DNA from: Streptomyces hyaluromycini
GTDB lineage: Bacteria; Actinomycetota; Actinomycetes; Streptomycetales; Streptomycetaceae
NCBI RefSeq assembly: GCF_002217755.1
Contig: NZ_BCFL01000017.1
Span: 186,001 to 250,000, forward strand
Reading direction: 5' to 3'
Length of the DNA stretch: 64,000 bases
In this document: one piece after another, positions 37,670-46,217 of the stretch
Numbering within the stretch: the stretch's first letter is position 1
How the letters are laid out: every line of letters starts with the position of its first letter
The notes under the pieces: generated by a model
What the model was told of the DNA's origin: nothing
What the model saw: only the letters and a program-made list of their open reading frames with translations
Databases searched by the model: none
Position numbers and translations under genes: made by a program

Positions 37670-38441
37670 ACCGCGCCTTGGACCACAGGTAGCCGAGCAC
37701 GGTCAGGCCCAGGCCCCAGGCGAGGGCGAGCACCGCGTTCTTCGTGCCGATCCCGCTGCCCAGCAGCAGCCCGCGCAGGGTCTCGATGAAGGGCGAGAAG
37801 GGCTGGTACTCGGCGAACCAGCGGAACCAGCCCGGCATGGCGTCCACCGGCACGAAGGCGCTGGACAGGAACGGCAGCATCACCAGCGGCGTCCCGATGT
37901 TGCTGGCGCCCTCGGCGTTGGGGCTGATCAGACCGATGCCGACGGCGAGCCAGGTCAGCGCGAGGCTGACCAGGGCCATCAGGCCGGCCGCCGCGAGCCA
38001 CTCCACCGGCGACGCGTCGGGCCGGAACCCGATGGCCAGTCCGATGCCCAGGACGAGGACCAGGGCCATCATCGTCTGGATCACGCTGCCGATGACATGG
38101 CCGATCAGCACGGAGGCGCGGGAGATCGCCATGGTGCGGAAGCGGGCCATGATGCCCTCGGTCATGTCGGTGGCCACGGCCACCGCGGTGCCGAGCGAGG
38201 TCATGGCCGCGGTCAGGAAGAGGATGCCGGGGACCAGGTAGGCGACGTACTCGGACCGGTCGGCGTGGCCGCCGGTGATGCCGGCGCTCATCACGTTGCC
38301 GAAGACGTAGACGAAGAGCAGCAGCAGGATGACCGGGGTGAGCAGGAGGTTCAGGGTGAGGGAGGGGTAGCGGCGGGCGTGCAGGAGGTTGCGCCGCAGC
38401 ATGGTGAGGTTGTCGCGGAGGGCGTAGGAAGCGGTGCTCAT
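37647..38441 (-). CDS. ABC-2 type transporter permease (DrrB-like)
   Basis: 264 residues with six membrane segments (for example LLLTPVILLLLFVYVFGNVM, LVPGILFLTAAMTSLGTAVA, LVSLALTWLAVGIGLI). The segment EGIMARFRTMAISRASVLIGH is typical of DrrB-type permeases that export antibiotics. Start ATG 38441 overlaps the stop of the ATPase gene (ATGA), so the two are made together. No biosynthetic genes lie nearby, so the drug or lipid exported is unknown. Confidence 0.92.
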   Translation of the reverse strand: MSTASYALRDNLTMLRRNLLHARRYPSLTLNLLLTPVILLLLFVYVFGNVMSAGITGGHADRSEYVAYLVPGILFLTAAMTSLGTAVAVATDMTEGIMARFRTMAISRASVLIGHVIGSVIQTMMALVLVLGIGLAIGFRPDASPVEWLAAAGLMALVSLALTWLAVGIGLISPNAEGASNIGTPLVMLPFLSSAFVPVDAMPGWFRWFAEYQPFSPFIETLRGLLLGSGIGTKNAVLALAWGLGLTVLGYLWSKARFNREPRQ

Positions 38442-39427
38442 CGGACGGTCTCCTTGCCGGTCTTGTCGGTCTTGTCGGTGGCGGTCACGGGGTTGCCGGT
38501 CAGGGCGAAGAACACGTCGTCCAGGTCCGGGGTGTGCACGGACATCTCCTCGGCCTCGATGCCGGCGGCGTCGAGCCAGTCGAGGATGGCGCGCAGCTCG
38601 CGCTGGCTTCCGCCGCTGGGGATCTGCAGGGTGAGGGCCTCGTCGTCGCGGGTGGTCTCGCGGAGCGCGGTGGCCGCCTGCTCGTACGCCACCGGGTCGG
38701 TGAACCGCAGCCGTACGTGACCGCCGGGCACCAGCCGCTTCAGCTCCTCGGCGGTGCCCTCGGCGACGAGCCGGCCGCCGTTGAGCACCGCGATGCGGTC
38801 GGCGAGCTGGTCGGCCTCCTCCAGGTACTGGGTGGTGAGGAAGACGGTGGTGCCGCCGGAGACCAGCTCGCGGATGATCTGCCACATGGTGTGGCGGGAG
38901 CGCGGGTCGAGGCCGGTGGTCGGCTCGTCGAGGAAGATGATCCGCGGGCTGCCGACCAGGGTCATGGCGATGTCGAGCCGGCGCTTCATGCCGCCGGAGT
39001 AGGTGGAGGCGGGCTTCTTCGCGGCCTCGGTGAGGTCGAACCGCTCCAGCAGTTCGGCGGTGACCTGCCGTCCCCGCTGCTTGGAGAGGTGGTGCAGGTC
39101 GGCCATGAGGAGCATGTTCTCCTCGCCGGTGATCAGTCCGTCCACGGCGGAGAACTGGCCGGTGACCCCGATGGCGGCCCGTACCTGCTGGGCCTCGGCG
39201 GTGAGATCGTGCCCGGCGATCCGGGCCTCGCCGCCGTCGGCGGAGATCAGGGTGGACAGGATGTTGACCGCCGTGGTCTTGCCCGCGCCGTTCGGCCCGA
39301 GGAGGGAGAAGATCGTGCCGGCGGGCACCCGGATGTCGATGCCGTCGAGGACGGTCTTGTCCCCGTAGGCCTTGCGCAGCCCGGTGGCCGCGATCGCGAG
39401 TTCGTGTTCGTGTTCGTTCGTCGTCAT
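38438..39427 (-). CDS. ABC transporter ATP-binding protein (DrrA-like)
   Basis: 329 residues. Walker A GPNGAGKTT, signature YSGGMKRRLDIAM, Walker B RIIFLDEPTTGLDP and switch His region (TTVFLTTQYLEEADQLADR) are all present. The C-terminal extension of about 90 residues, ending in a Thr-Asp-Lys repeat (TDKTDKTGK), is the DrrA-type regulatory tail. It pairs with the overlapping permease gene as a DrrAB exporter. The region upstream holds 11-bp-spaced repeats that a SARP-family activator could bind. Confidence 0.94.
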   Translation of the reverse strand: MTTNEHEHELAIAATGLRKAYGDKTVLDGIDIRVPAGTIFSLLGPNGAGKTTAVNILSTLISADGGEARIAGHDLTAEAQQVRAAIGVTGQFSAVDGLITGEENMLLMADLHHLSKQRGRQVTAELLERFDLTEAAKKPASTYSGGMKRRLDIAMTLVGSPRIIFLDEPTTGLDPRSRHTMWQIIRELVSGGTTVFLTTQYLEEADQLADRIAVLNGGRLVAEGTAEELKRLVPGGHVRLRFTDPVAYEQAATALRETTRDDEALTLQIPSGGSQRELRAILDWLDAAGIEAEEMSVHTPDLDDVFFALTGNPVTATDKTDKTGKETVR

Positions 39428-39452
39428 GCCGCAGAGCGTGCGGCCGCGGCGG

Positions 39453-39512
39453 TTCAGCGCGGCTTCAGCCCGGTTTCAGTCGGGCGGGACGGCTTGCGGG
39501 CACTGAAACCGG
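39453..39512. promoter_or_regulatory. 11-bp-spaced TTCAG repeats and an inverted repeat
   Basis: TTCAG occurs at 39453, 39464 and 39475, each 11 bp apart, as in the direct heptamer repeats bound by AfsR/SARP proteins. The last one belongs also to an 11-bp inverted repeat, 39470-39480 with 39502-39512. The region lies between the divergent ABC exporter (start 39427) and TSUP permease (39561); which gene is controlled is not settled. Confidence 0.6.
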
Positions 39513-39560
39513 AGGGGTTCCATACGTTTCCCATAGGAATGGTGGCTAAGGTCCCCCACC

Positions 39561-40526
39561 ATGGATTCCACCCTTCCGATCGTCATCGCGGGAGCCCTGG
39601 TCGGCTTCGCCGTGGGGCTCACCGGCATGGGCGGCGGAGCGCTCATGACGCCGATCATGGTGATGGTGTTCGGGGTGAATCCCACCGCGGCCATCGGCAG
39701 CGACCTGGCCGCGTCCGTGTTCATGAAGCCGTTCGGCGCGCTGGTCCACCAGCGGGCCGGCACGGTGCGCTGGGACATCGTGCGCTGGCTGCTGCCGACC
39801 GCCGTCCCGGCCGCCTTCGGCGGTGTCTTCCTGCTCCGCGCGCTCGGCGACGGCGACGACCTGCAACAGCGCGTCAAGTACGTCGTCGGTACGGCCCTGA
39901 TGCTCGCCGTCGTGGGCATGCTCGCCCGCATGTGGCTGGACCGCCGCCGCAGCGCAGCGGACGGCGAGGCCGGGGAGGACGGGGAGGACGCCCGGGTCCC
40001 CGTACGGCCGGTGGCCACGCTGCTCATCGGGCTGGTGGGCGGGGTGATCGTCGGGATGACCTCGGTCGGCTCGGGCTCCCTGATCATCGTGATGCTGATG
40101 CTCGCCCACCCGCGGCTCAAGGCCAACCACCTCGTCGGCACGGACCTGGTGCAGGCCATCCCCATGGTGGCCGCGGCCGCCCTGGGCCACCTGCTCGTCG
40201 GCGACGCCGACCTGGGGCTCGCGGCGACGCTCCTGATCGGTGCCGTCCCCGGGGTGCTGCTCGGCTCCCTGGTCTCCAGCCGGGTCGCGGGATCCACGGT
40301 GCGCTGGGCCCTGGTCGTGCTGCTCACCGGGTCCGGGCTGGCGATGCTGAAGGCGTCGTCCACCGTGGTCCTGCTCGGGTGCCTGGCCATGGCGCTGCTC
40401 GGCGCGCTCACCGCCGTACGCGACCGGCGTTCGGCACGCCCCGAGGCGGCGGAGACGGCGGAGACGGCGGAGAGGGCGGAGACGGCGGAAGCACCGGAGC
40501 CGGCGGGCATGCCCGGCTCCAGGTGA
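39561..40526 (+). CDS. TSUP family (TauE/SafE) anion permease
   Basis: 321 residues with about eight membrane segments in two halves, each beginning with a Gly-rich turn: LVGFAVGLTGMGGGALMTP and LVGGVIVGMTSVGSGSLIIV. These belong to the sulfite exporter TauE/SafE family. The C-terminal tail (Ala-Glu-Thr repeats, about 25 residues) is encoded by 9-bp tandem repeats and is probably disordered. A sulfur oxyanion is the usual substrate; no sulfur gene is adjacent. It is divergent from the ABC exporter operon. Confidence 0.88.
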   Translation: MDSTLPIVIAGALVGFAVGLTGMGGGALMTPIMVMVFGVNPTAAIGSDLAASVFMKPFGALVHQRAGTVRWDIVRWLLPTAVPAAFGGVFLLRALGDGDDLQQRVKYVVGTALMLAVVGMLARMWLDRRRSAADGEAGEDGEDARVPVRPVATLLIGLVGGVIVGMTSVGSGSLIIVMLMLAHPRLKANHLVGTDLVQAIPMVAAAALGHLLVGDADLGLAATLLIGAVPGVLLGSLVSSRVAGSTVRWALVVLLTGSGLAMLKASSTVVLLGCLAMALLGALTAVRDRRSARPEAAETAETAERAETAEAPEPAGMPGSR

Positions 40527-40605
40527 CCGGGGGCTCCCGACTCGCGGGGGCCACCGCTCCCGCGCGACCATGGGCAGAAGTCGAGTCGCCCCTGAAGGAG
40601 CGGGC

Positions 40606-40974
40606 ATGAGACGAAACCGACTGCTCACCTCGGCCGCGGTACTGGGCGCGGCCGTCGCCCTGGGCCCGGCGGTGCCCCACACCGCTACGGCCGCCTCCGG
40701 CCAGAGCTGCTCCTACGTGGCATCGGGCTACCGGCCCACGCTCACGTACGGCGCCACCGGAGCCGCGGTCAGACAGGCTCAGTGCCTCAGCAACGCGTGG
40801 GGCGGGCAGCCGCCCAAAGTCGCCCCCGACGGGTTCTACGGCACGGTCATGCAGAAGAAGATCGAGTGGATCCAGACCTGCCACGGCCTGCCGGCCAGCG
40901 GAGTCGTCGAGGGCCGCACCTGGCACGTGCTGTACCACCCGGCCCTGGACTGCTACGTCCCGTACCCGTCCTGA
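40606..40974 (+). CDS. Secreted peptidoglycan-binding-domain protein
   Basis: 122 residues from ATG 40606 with AAGGAG five bases ahead. A signal peptide (about 1-30, VLGAAVALGPAVPHTATAAS) precedes one PG_binding_1-like fold: LTYGATGAAVRQAQCLSN, DGFYGTVMQKKIEWIQTCHG and GVVEGRTWHVLY. Four cysteines in the mature part suggest two disulfides. It has no catalytic domain, so it may decorate or modulate the cell wall. It stands alone, 79 bp after the TSUP gene. Confidence 0.82.
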   Translation: MRRNRLLTSAAVLGAAVALGPAVPHTATAASGQSCSYVASGYRPTLTYGATGAAVRQAQCLSNAWGGQPPKVAPDGFYGTVMQKKIEWIQTCHGLPASGVVEGRTWHVLYHPALDCYVPYPS

Positions 40975-41074
40975 ACCGCCCCCGGCCCGTCTCTCCCCCT
41001 GTTCCCGTTAAGGTGTTGTTAAAGAAAGAGCAAAGAGACAGCGGGACGACACGACGAGACAGGGGGAGACAGCC

Positions 41075-41560
41075 TTGGGGGCTCCACGCCTGAGCAGGAC
41101 GCCGTTGCCGGGAATCGGGGTTCGTTACGACCTCGCCACGCGGGAGCAGGGCAGGGTGTCCGTGGTCGCGCACCGGGACGGATCACGGATTCTGAGCGCC
41201 TACCACCGGGACGACCCCGACGCCTGCGCCCTGTCGCTGCGGCTGTCCTCGGGTGAGACGGCGGCGCTCATCGACGCGCTGATGCCGACGCACCACAGCC
41301 CGAACCTGCTGTCCACCACCGACCTGGGGCTGGTGGCCGAGCGGATCGAACTCTCCGCCACCTCGTACTGGAACGGCCGGCTCCTTGCCGAGACCCGGAT
41401 GCGGACCGACACCGGCGTCTCCATCGTCGCCGTGCTGCGCCGCGCCGAGGCGGTGCCCTCCCCCACACCCGACTTCCGGCTGGCCGGCGGGGACACGCTC
41501 ATCGTGATCGGCACCCGTGAGGGCGTCGACGCGGCCGCCGCGATACTCGGGCGGGAGTGA
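41075..41560 (+). CDS. Cation:proton antiporter regulatory subunit (TrkA-C/RCK_C)
   Basis: 161 residues. The C-terminal half (about 85-160: WNGRLLAETRMRTDTGVSIV, VPSPTPDFRLAGGDTLIVIG) is an RCK_C/TrkA_C ligand-binding domain like KhtT, which gates potassium export by a paired CPA2 antiporter. The N-terminal half is a small beta domain. TTG 41075 is used because GGGGGAG lies six bases ahead. The antiporter gene starts seven bases after its stop, so they form a two-subunit transporter. Confidence 0.87.
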   Translation: MGAPRLSRTPLPGIGVRYDLATREQGRVSVVAHRDGSRILSAYHRDDPDACALSLRLSSGETAALIDALMPTHHSPNLLSTTDLGLVAERIELSATSYWNGRLLAETRMRTDTGVSIVAVLRRAEAVPSPTPDFRLAGGDTLIVIGTREGVDAAAAILGRE

Positions 41561-41566
41561 GTCCGC

Positions 41567-42799
41567 GTGCACGACTCCTCCGTGTTCCTGATCGAGTTCG
41601 GTGCGATCATCCTCGGTCTCGGCCTGCTCGGCCGGCTCGCCGGACGCCTCCGCTTCTCGCCCATCCCCCTCTACCTGCTCGCCGGGCTCGCCTTCGGCGA
41701 GGGCGGGCTCTACCCGCTCGGCACCAGCGAGGAGTTCGTCGCGATCGGCGCCGAGATCGGCGTCGTACTCCTTCTCCTCATGCTCGGCCTGGAGTACACG
41801 GCCAGCGATCTCGTCTCCAACCTCAGGACGCAGTACCCGGCGGGCCTGGTCGACGCCGCGCTGAACGCGCTGCCCGGCGCCGCGATGGCCCTGCTGCTGG
41901 GCTGGGGCCCGGTGGCGGCCGTGGTGCTGGCCGGCGTCACCTGGATCTCCTCCTCCGGTGTCATAGCCAAGGTCCTCGGGGACCTGGGGCGGCTCGGCAA
42001 CCGCGAGACCCCGGTGATACTGAGCATCCTGGTCCTCGAAGACCTCTCCATGGCCGTCTACCTGCCGATCATCACCGCCCTGCTGGCCGGCGTCGGCCTC
42101 GCGGCGGGCAGCCTCACGCTGGCCGTCGCCCTCGGCGTCGCCGGACTGGTCCTGCTGATCGCGGTCCGCTACGGCAGGCACATCTCCCGTTTCGTCTCCA
42201 GCGACGACTCGGAGAAGCTGCTCCTGGTGGTCCTGGGCCTGACCCTGCTGGTCGCGGGCATCGCACAGAAGCTCCAGGTGTCCGCCGCGGTGGGCGCGTT
42301 CCTCGTCGGCATAGCGCTCTCCGGCGAGGTGGCCGAGGGCGCCCACCACCTCCTCGCTCCCCTCCGCGACCTGTTCGCCGCCGTCTTCTTCGTCTTCTTC
42401 GGCCTGCACACCGACCCGTCGAGCATCCCGCCGGTCCTGCTGCCCGCGCTCGCCCTGGCGGCCGTCACCACCCTGACGAAGATCGCCACCGGTTACTGGG
42501 CCGCGAAACGCGCCGGGATCCCGGCCAAGGGCCGCTGGCGGGCCGGCGGCACCCTGGTCGCCCGCGGCGAGTTCTCCATCGTCATCGCCGGCCTCGCCGT
42601 CACCGCCGGCATCGAACCCTCCCTGGGCCCCCTGGCCACGGCCTACGTCCTGATCCTCGTCATCGTGGGCCCCCTCACCGCCCGCTACACCGAACCCCTG
42701 GCCCGCCGCCTGACCACCCGCACGAACACCGCCCACCCCCTCCCCCTGCCGACCCCGGCCACGCCGCTCGACGACCAGGACACGGTCGGCCGGACGTGA
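41567..42799 (+). CDS. CPA2-family cation:proton antiporter (KhtU/KefB-like)
   Basis: 410 residues with about 12 membrane segments. The Na+/H+ exchanger domain is clear: LLLLMLGLEYTASDLVSNLR, the conserved GVTWISSSGVIAKVLGDLG and LSILVLEDLSMAVYLPI, and the VFFVFFGLHTDP loop. No fused TrkA-N domain is present; the preceding small gene supplies the regulatory part. It probably exchanges K+ for H+ in response to a ligand bound by the partner subunit. GTG start 41567. Confidence 0.92.
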   Translation: MHDSSVFLIEFGAIILGLGLLGRLAGRLRFSPIPLYLLAGLAFGEGGLYPLGTSEEFVAIGAEIGVVLLLLMLGLEYTASDLVSNLRTQYPAGLVDAALNALPGAAMALLLGWGPVAAVVLAGVTWISSSGVIAKVLGDLGRLGNRETPVILSILVLEDLSMAVYLPIITALLAGVGLAAGSLTLAVALGVAGLVLLIAVRYGRHISRFVSSDDSEKLLLVVLGLTLLVAGIAQKLQVSAAVGAFLVGIALSGEVAEGAHHLLAPLRDLFAAVFFVFFGLHTDPSSIPPVLLPALALAAVTTLTKIATGYWAAKRAGIPAKGRWRAGGTLVARGEFSIVIAGLAVTAGIEPSLGPLATAYVLILVIVGPLTARYTEPLARRLTTRTNTAHPLPLPTPATPLDDQDTVGRT

Positions 42800-42833
42800 C
42801 CGGTCCGCCGAGGCCCTCTCCGGTCGTCCGGTG

Positions 42834-43709
42834 TCAGCGGGTGTGGGCCGTGGACGACCACTGGAGCAGGAAGCGCAGGGCCTCCTGGGACGGGGAGTCC
42901 GGGGGTGGGGTGTAGGCGATGAGTTGCTGGTCGGGGTGGGTGTCGACCGAGAACTGGTGGACGTCCAGGGTGAGGGGGCCGGCCAGGGGGTGGTGGTAGG
43001 TCTTGGTGAGCTGACGAGGGCCGCGCACCTGGTGGGTGGCCCACCAGGTGCGGAAGTCCCGGTCGCGGTCGGTCAGTTCGGCGATGAGGGCGGCCAGGGC
43101 CGGGTCGTCGGGGGCGCGGCCCGCCTCCATGCGCAGGACCGCCACGCATGCGCGGGCCGCCCGCGGCCAGTCCGCGTACCGGGCGCGGACGTCCTCGTCC
43201 AGGAAGGTGAGGCGGATGAGGTTGCGTTCGGGCCCGGGCAGCGCCGCGAAGTCGGTGAGGAGGGCGGCCGCCCCGGCGTTCCAGGCCAGTACGTCCATCC
43301 GGCGGTTCAGGATCATCGCCGGGACGTCGGGCATCGTCGCCAGCAGCTGGCGCAGGCCGGGGGCCACCTCGGGACGGCCCGGGCGGCGCGGTGCGGCGGT
43401 GGGGGCGACGTCGGCCAGGGTGAGGAGGTACTCCCTTTCGTCCGGGGCGAGTTGGAGGGCGTCGGCCAGGGCGTCCAGGACCGGGCGGGAGACCCTGCGG
43501 GTACGGCCCTGCTCCAGGCGGACCACGTAGTCGATACTCACGTGCGCCAGCTGGGCCAGTTCCTCGCGGCGCAGGCCGGGTACGCGGCGCAGGCGGCCGT
43601 CGTCCGGCAGGCCCGCCCGCTCCGGGGTCAGGGCGGCGCGGCGGGCGCGCAGGAACTCGCCCAGTTCATTGCCGGGGGCGGGAGCGGGAGTAGGAGCGGC
43701 GGGGGTCAT
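42834..43709 (-). CDS. XRE-type regulator with MmyB-like ligand-binding domain
   Basis: 291 residues. HTH at about 47-80 (VPGLRREELAQLAHVSIDYV, RLEQGRTRRVSRPVLDALAD) is followed by the MmyB-like LBD (about 115-270: PAMILNRRMDVLAWN, HPLAGPLTLDVHQF). These Streptomyces regulators usually control an adjacent divergent enzyme gene. Here the divergent neighbour is the alpha/beta hydrolase, 101 bp away, with GCCTGGTACTGGC at 43741-43753 as an imperfect candidate operator. The ligand may be a fatty acid or similar. Confidence 0.9.
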   Translation of the reverse strand: MTPAAPTPAPAPGNELGEFLRARRAALTPERAGLPDDGRLRRVPGLRREELAQLAHVSIDYVVRLEQGRTRRVSRPVLDALADALQLAPDEREYLLTLADVAPTAAPRRPGRPEVAPGLRQLLATMPDVPAMILNRRMDVLAWNAGAAALLTDFAALPGPERNLIRLTFLDEDVRARYADWPRAARACVAVLRMEAGRAPDDPALAALIAELTDRDRDFRTWWATHQVRGPRQLTKTYHHPLAGPLTLDVHQFSVDTHPDQQLIAYTPPPDSPSQEALRFLLQWSSTAHTR

Positions 43710-43810
43710 GGGTCCAGTGTCGGCCCCGTCGTCCCCCCGTGCCTGGTACTGGCTTGCACAGGCAAGGCCCTCCCTGGCACCCGGGTGCGGGCGGCGCGAC
43801 GGTGGGGGCC

Positions 43811-44716
43811 ATGCAGACTCACGTCACCTTCCCCAGCGCCGGACTGAAGATCGCCGGCCACCTGTACACGCCCGACGGCGACACCACCGGGCCGCGTCCC
43901 GCCGTCGTCGTCGGGCACCCCGGCTCCGGGGTGAAGGAGCAGGCCGCCGGGGTGTACGCACGGCGCCTCGCCGAGCACGGGTTCGTCACCCTGGCCTTCG
44001 ACGCCGCCCACCAGGGGGAGAGCGAGGGCGAGCCGCGGGGTCTGGAGGACCCGGCCCAGCGGGTCGAGGACCTCAGGGCCGCCGTCTCCTTCCTCACCAC
44101 CCGGGAGGAAGCGGACCCCGACCGGATCTCGGCGCTCGGGATCTGCGCCTCCGGCGGGTACGCCCTCGCCGCCGCCGCGACCGACCAGCGGATCAGGGCG
44201 GTCGCCACCGTCAGCGCCGTCGACATCGCCCGCCAGTTCCGGCACGGCGCCGACGGCGGCCAGGACCCCGCCGTTCTCCGGGGCATGCTGGCCGCGGCCG
44301 CGGCGGCGCGTACCGCGGAGGCCCGCGGCGAGGGTGTCCGGGCCTTCCCGCTCTTCCCCGGCACCGAGGACGAGGCACGCGCCGGCGGGCCGCACGTCCA
44401 CGAGGGGTGGGAGTACTACCGCACCCCACGCGGCCGACACCCCCGCGCCGCCGAGGAGCTCACCTGGAACAGCGTCGACCGCATCACCGGCTTCGACGCC
44501 TTCCACGCCCTCGAACTGCTCGCCCCACGCCCCCTGTTGATGATCGTCGGACGAGAGGCGGTGACCTCCTGGATGAGCGTGGCCGCGTTCCAGCGGGTCA
44601 CCGGCCCCAAGGAACTGCACTGGATCGACGGCGCGACGCACGTCGGCCTCTACGACCGGGACGAGTACGTCACCCCGGCCGTCGCGAAACTGGCCGCGTT
44701 CTTCCGGGAGCGGTAG
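43811..44716 (+). CDS. Alpha/beta hydrolase (dienelactone hydrolase-like)
   Basis: 301 residues. The oxyanion region VVVGHPGSGVKEQAAGVYA, nucleophile elbow ALGICASGGYALAAA (the nucleophile position is a Cys-Ala-Ser sequence with Ser in SGG), and a C-terminal His in DGATHVGLYDRDEYV define the fold. It resembles the DUF1100/FrsA-like or peptidase S9-like hydrolases often regulated by divergent MmyB-type proteins. Start ATG 43811 follows GGTGGGGG. It is likely induced by the XRE protein's ligand. The substrate is unknown. Confidence 0.87.
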   Translation: MQTHVTFPSAGLKIAGHLYTPDGDTTGPRPAVVVGHPGSGVKEQAAGVYARRLAEHGFVTLAFDAAHQGESEGEPRGLEDPAQRVEDLRAAVSFLTTREEADPDRISALGICASGGYALAAAATDQRIRAVATVSAVDIARQFRHGADGGQDPAVLRGMLAAAAAARTAEARGEGVRAFPLFPGTEDEARAGGPHVHEGWEYYRTPRGRHPRAAEELTWNSVDRITGFDAFHALELLAPRPLLMIVGREAVTSWMSVAAFQRVTGPKELHWIDGATHVGLYDRDEYVTPAVAKLAAFFRER

Positions 44717-44719
44717 GGA

Positions 44720-46156
44720 TCAGTGGCGTACGGCGTAGTACTGCCAGGCGCCCCAGGTGCCGAGGTTCCCGGTGTCCTTGCTGCTCGGGACGTACTCGGC
44801 CCGGATCCGGAACCGCTGCCCCGCCGACCTGGTCAGCGTCACGCTCATGGCGGCGGCGCTCTGGGACGTCAGCGCGCGGCACGCGGAGGTGGTCTCGGTG
44901 TGCCAGGTGCCGGACGCGTAACGCTGGATCTGGAAGCGGACGCACTGGCCCGGCTTGGCCGGGGCGACCGTGGCGGTCTGCTTCGCCTTGGCGGTGTGAT
45001 GGTAGACGCGGTAGAGGGTGCTGCCGAAGTGGGTCGTGGTGTAGGAGCCCGTGAGGGACTCCGTCACCCGGGCTCGCGCGGTCACCGTCCGGGCCGCCGT
45101 GGCGGGGGCCTGGCGGTCGTCGCCCGCGAACTCCGCGCTGAACGTGGTCCTGCGGGTGACCTTGTACGTTGCCGTCAGATTCCCGTCGGCGTCCGCCTGC
45201 CCGGTCGTGACCAGCGTCTTCTTCCCGTCGTACGGCTGGGCGTAGAGGGCGACGGTACGGCTCCCGTCGGTCTGGCCGAGGTGGGCGGTGAGCTTCGCCG
45301 TCGCACCGTAGTCGTACGAGGACGCGTTCGTGGCGAGGGTCAGGTCGGTGGCCGCGGGCGGGAGCTGGTACGGAACCGTGAACGTGTATGCGGCGGTCGG
45401 GGAGTGGTTGCCCGCCGCGTCCACCGCTTCGACGTACAGGGTGTAGACACCCCATTGCAGCGCGACCGTCAGGCTCGCCCGGCCCGCCGAGTCGGCCGGC
45501 AGCTCCGGGGCGCCGATGCCGGGCTCCTGGTTCAGGCCGTAGACGAAGTGGTCCAGGCCGCTGGCCGCGCAGTCCGGGCCGTCCGCCGCCGCGCAGCCCG
45601 CGGGCAGGGACTCGGCGGCGGAGAGGCTGAACGTGGTGGGCTGGCCGGCCGCCTTCTTCGGGGTCCCCTCCGGCGGGAAGTCCGGGTTGGTCACGGCCGG
45701 GACGACCGGCGCGCTGCCGTCCAGGCGGAAGTAGCAGGGGTCGGTCGGGACGGAGTAGGACGTGCCGTCGTACGTCGAGGCGTCCCAGCCGTAGGTGTGA
45801 CCGTCCGTCAGGGCCAGCGGGACGTACACGGACTGGGAGGTCACCGGCAGGCGGTCGGCGGAGCCGTCCGCCGACTGTGTGCCGTCCGCGTCCCAGGCGT
45901 GCACGACCCCCTGGTACGACACCCCGTTCACCATCGGCCGCGGAATCCCGATCTGCACGGAGAAGCCCGCGGGCGGCGGGGTGGAGACGGTGCTCCAGAC
46001 CGGGCTGTCCGCGCTGCCGCAGCTCGTGCCGGCCGGCACGGTGGGCGTCGGCAGGGCCGGGTCGACCGGGGTGCCGTCGGCCGCCGCGACCGCCGGCAGC
46101 GTCGTCACCAGCGCGCCCGCCAGCAGCAGGGCAGCCCCGTTCCTGAGCCTGTTCAC
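44720..46156 (-). CDS. Secreted Ig-like-repeat protein
   Basis: 478 residues from GTG 46156, with GGGGGAGGAA nine bases ahead. Signal peptide about 1-27 (GAALLLAGALVTTLPAVAAA). The chain looks like a string of beta sandwiches, including a fibronectin/Ig-type unit (VYTLYVEAVDAAGNHSPTAA, YTFTV) and a bacterial Ig-like unit (YGATAKLTAHLG...TATYKV). No catalytic motif. It is an extracellular or wall-associated adhesin-like or matrix protein of unknown role. It ends three bases from the convergent hydrolase. Confidence 0.75.
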   Translation of the reverse strand: MNRLRNGAALLLAGALVTTLPAVAAADGTPVDPALPTPTVPAGTSCGSADSPVWSTVSTPPPAGFSVQIGIPRPMVNGVSYQGVVHAWDADGTQSADGSADRLPVTSQSVYVPLALTDGHTYGWDASTYDGTSYSVPTDPCYFRLDGSAPVVPAVTNPDFPPEGTPKKAAGQPTTFSLSAAESLPAGCAAADGPDCAASGLDHFVYGLNQEPGIGAPELPADSAGRASLTVALQWGVYTLYVEAVDAAGNHSPTAAYTFTVPYQLPPAATDLTLATNASSYDYGATAKLTAHLGQTDGSRTVALYAQPYDGKKTLVTTGQADADGNLTATYKVTRRTTFSAEFAGDDRQAPATAARTVTARARVTESLTGSYTTTHFGSTLYRVYHHTAKAKQTATVAPAKPGQCVRFQIQRYASGTWHTETTSACRALTSQSAAAMSVTLTRSAGQRFRIRAEYVPSSKDTGNLGTWGAWQYYAVRH

Positions 46157-46217
46157 GTGTGTTCCTCCCCCTGGACTGCGGTCCCCGGCCGCAGAGCAGG
46201 CGGAGCGTAACACGGGG

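Noticed and set aside
34457..39427. A natural product biosynthetic cluster
   Set aside because: There is an AfsR-like regulator and a DrrAB exporter, but no polyketide, peptide synthetase, RiPP or tailoring core genes around them.
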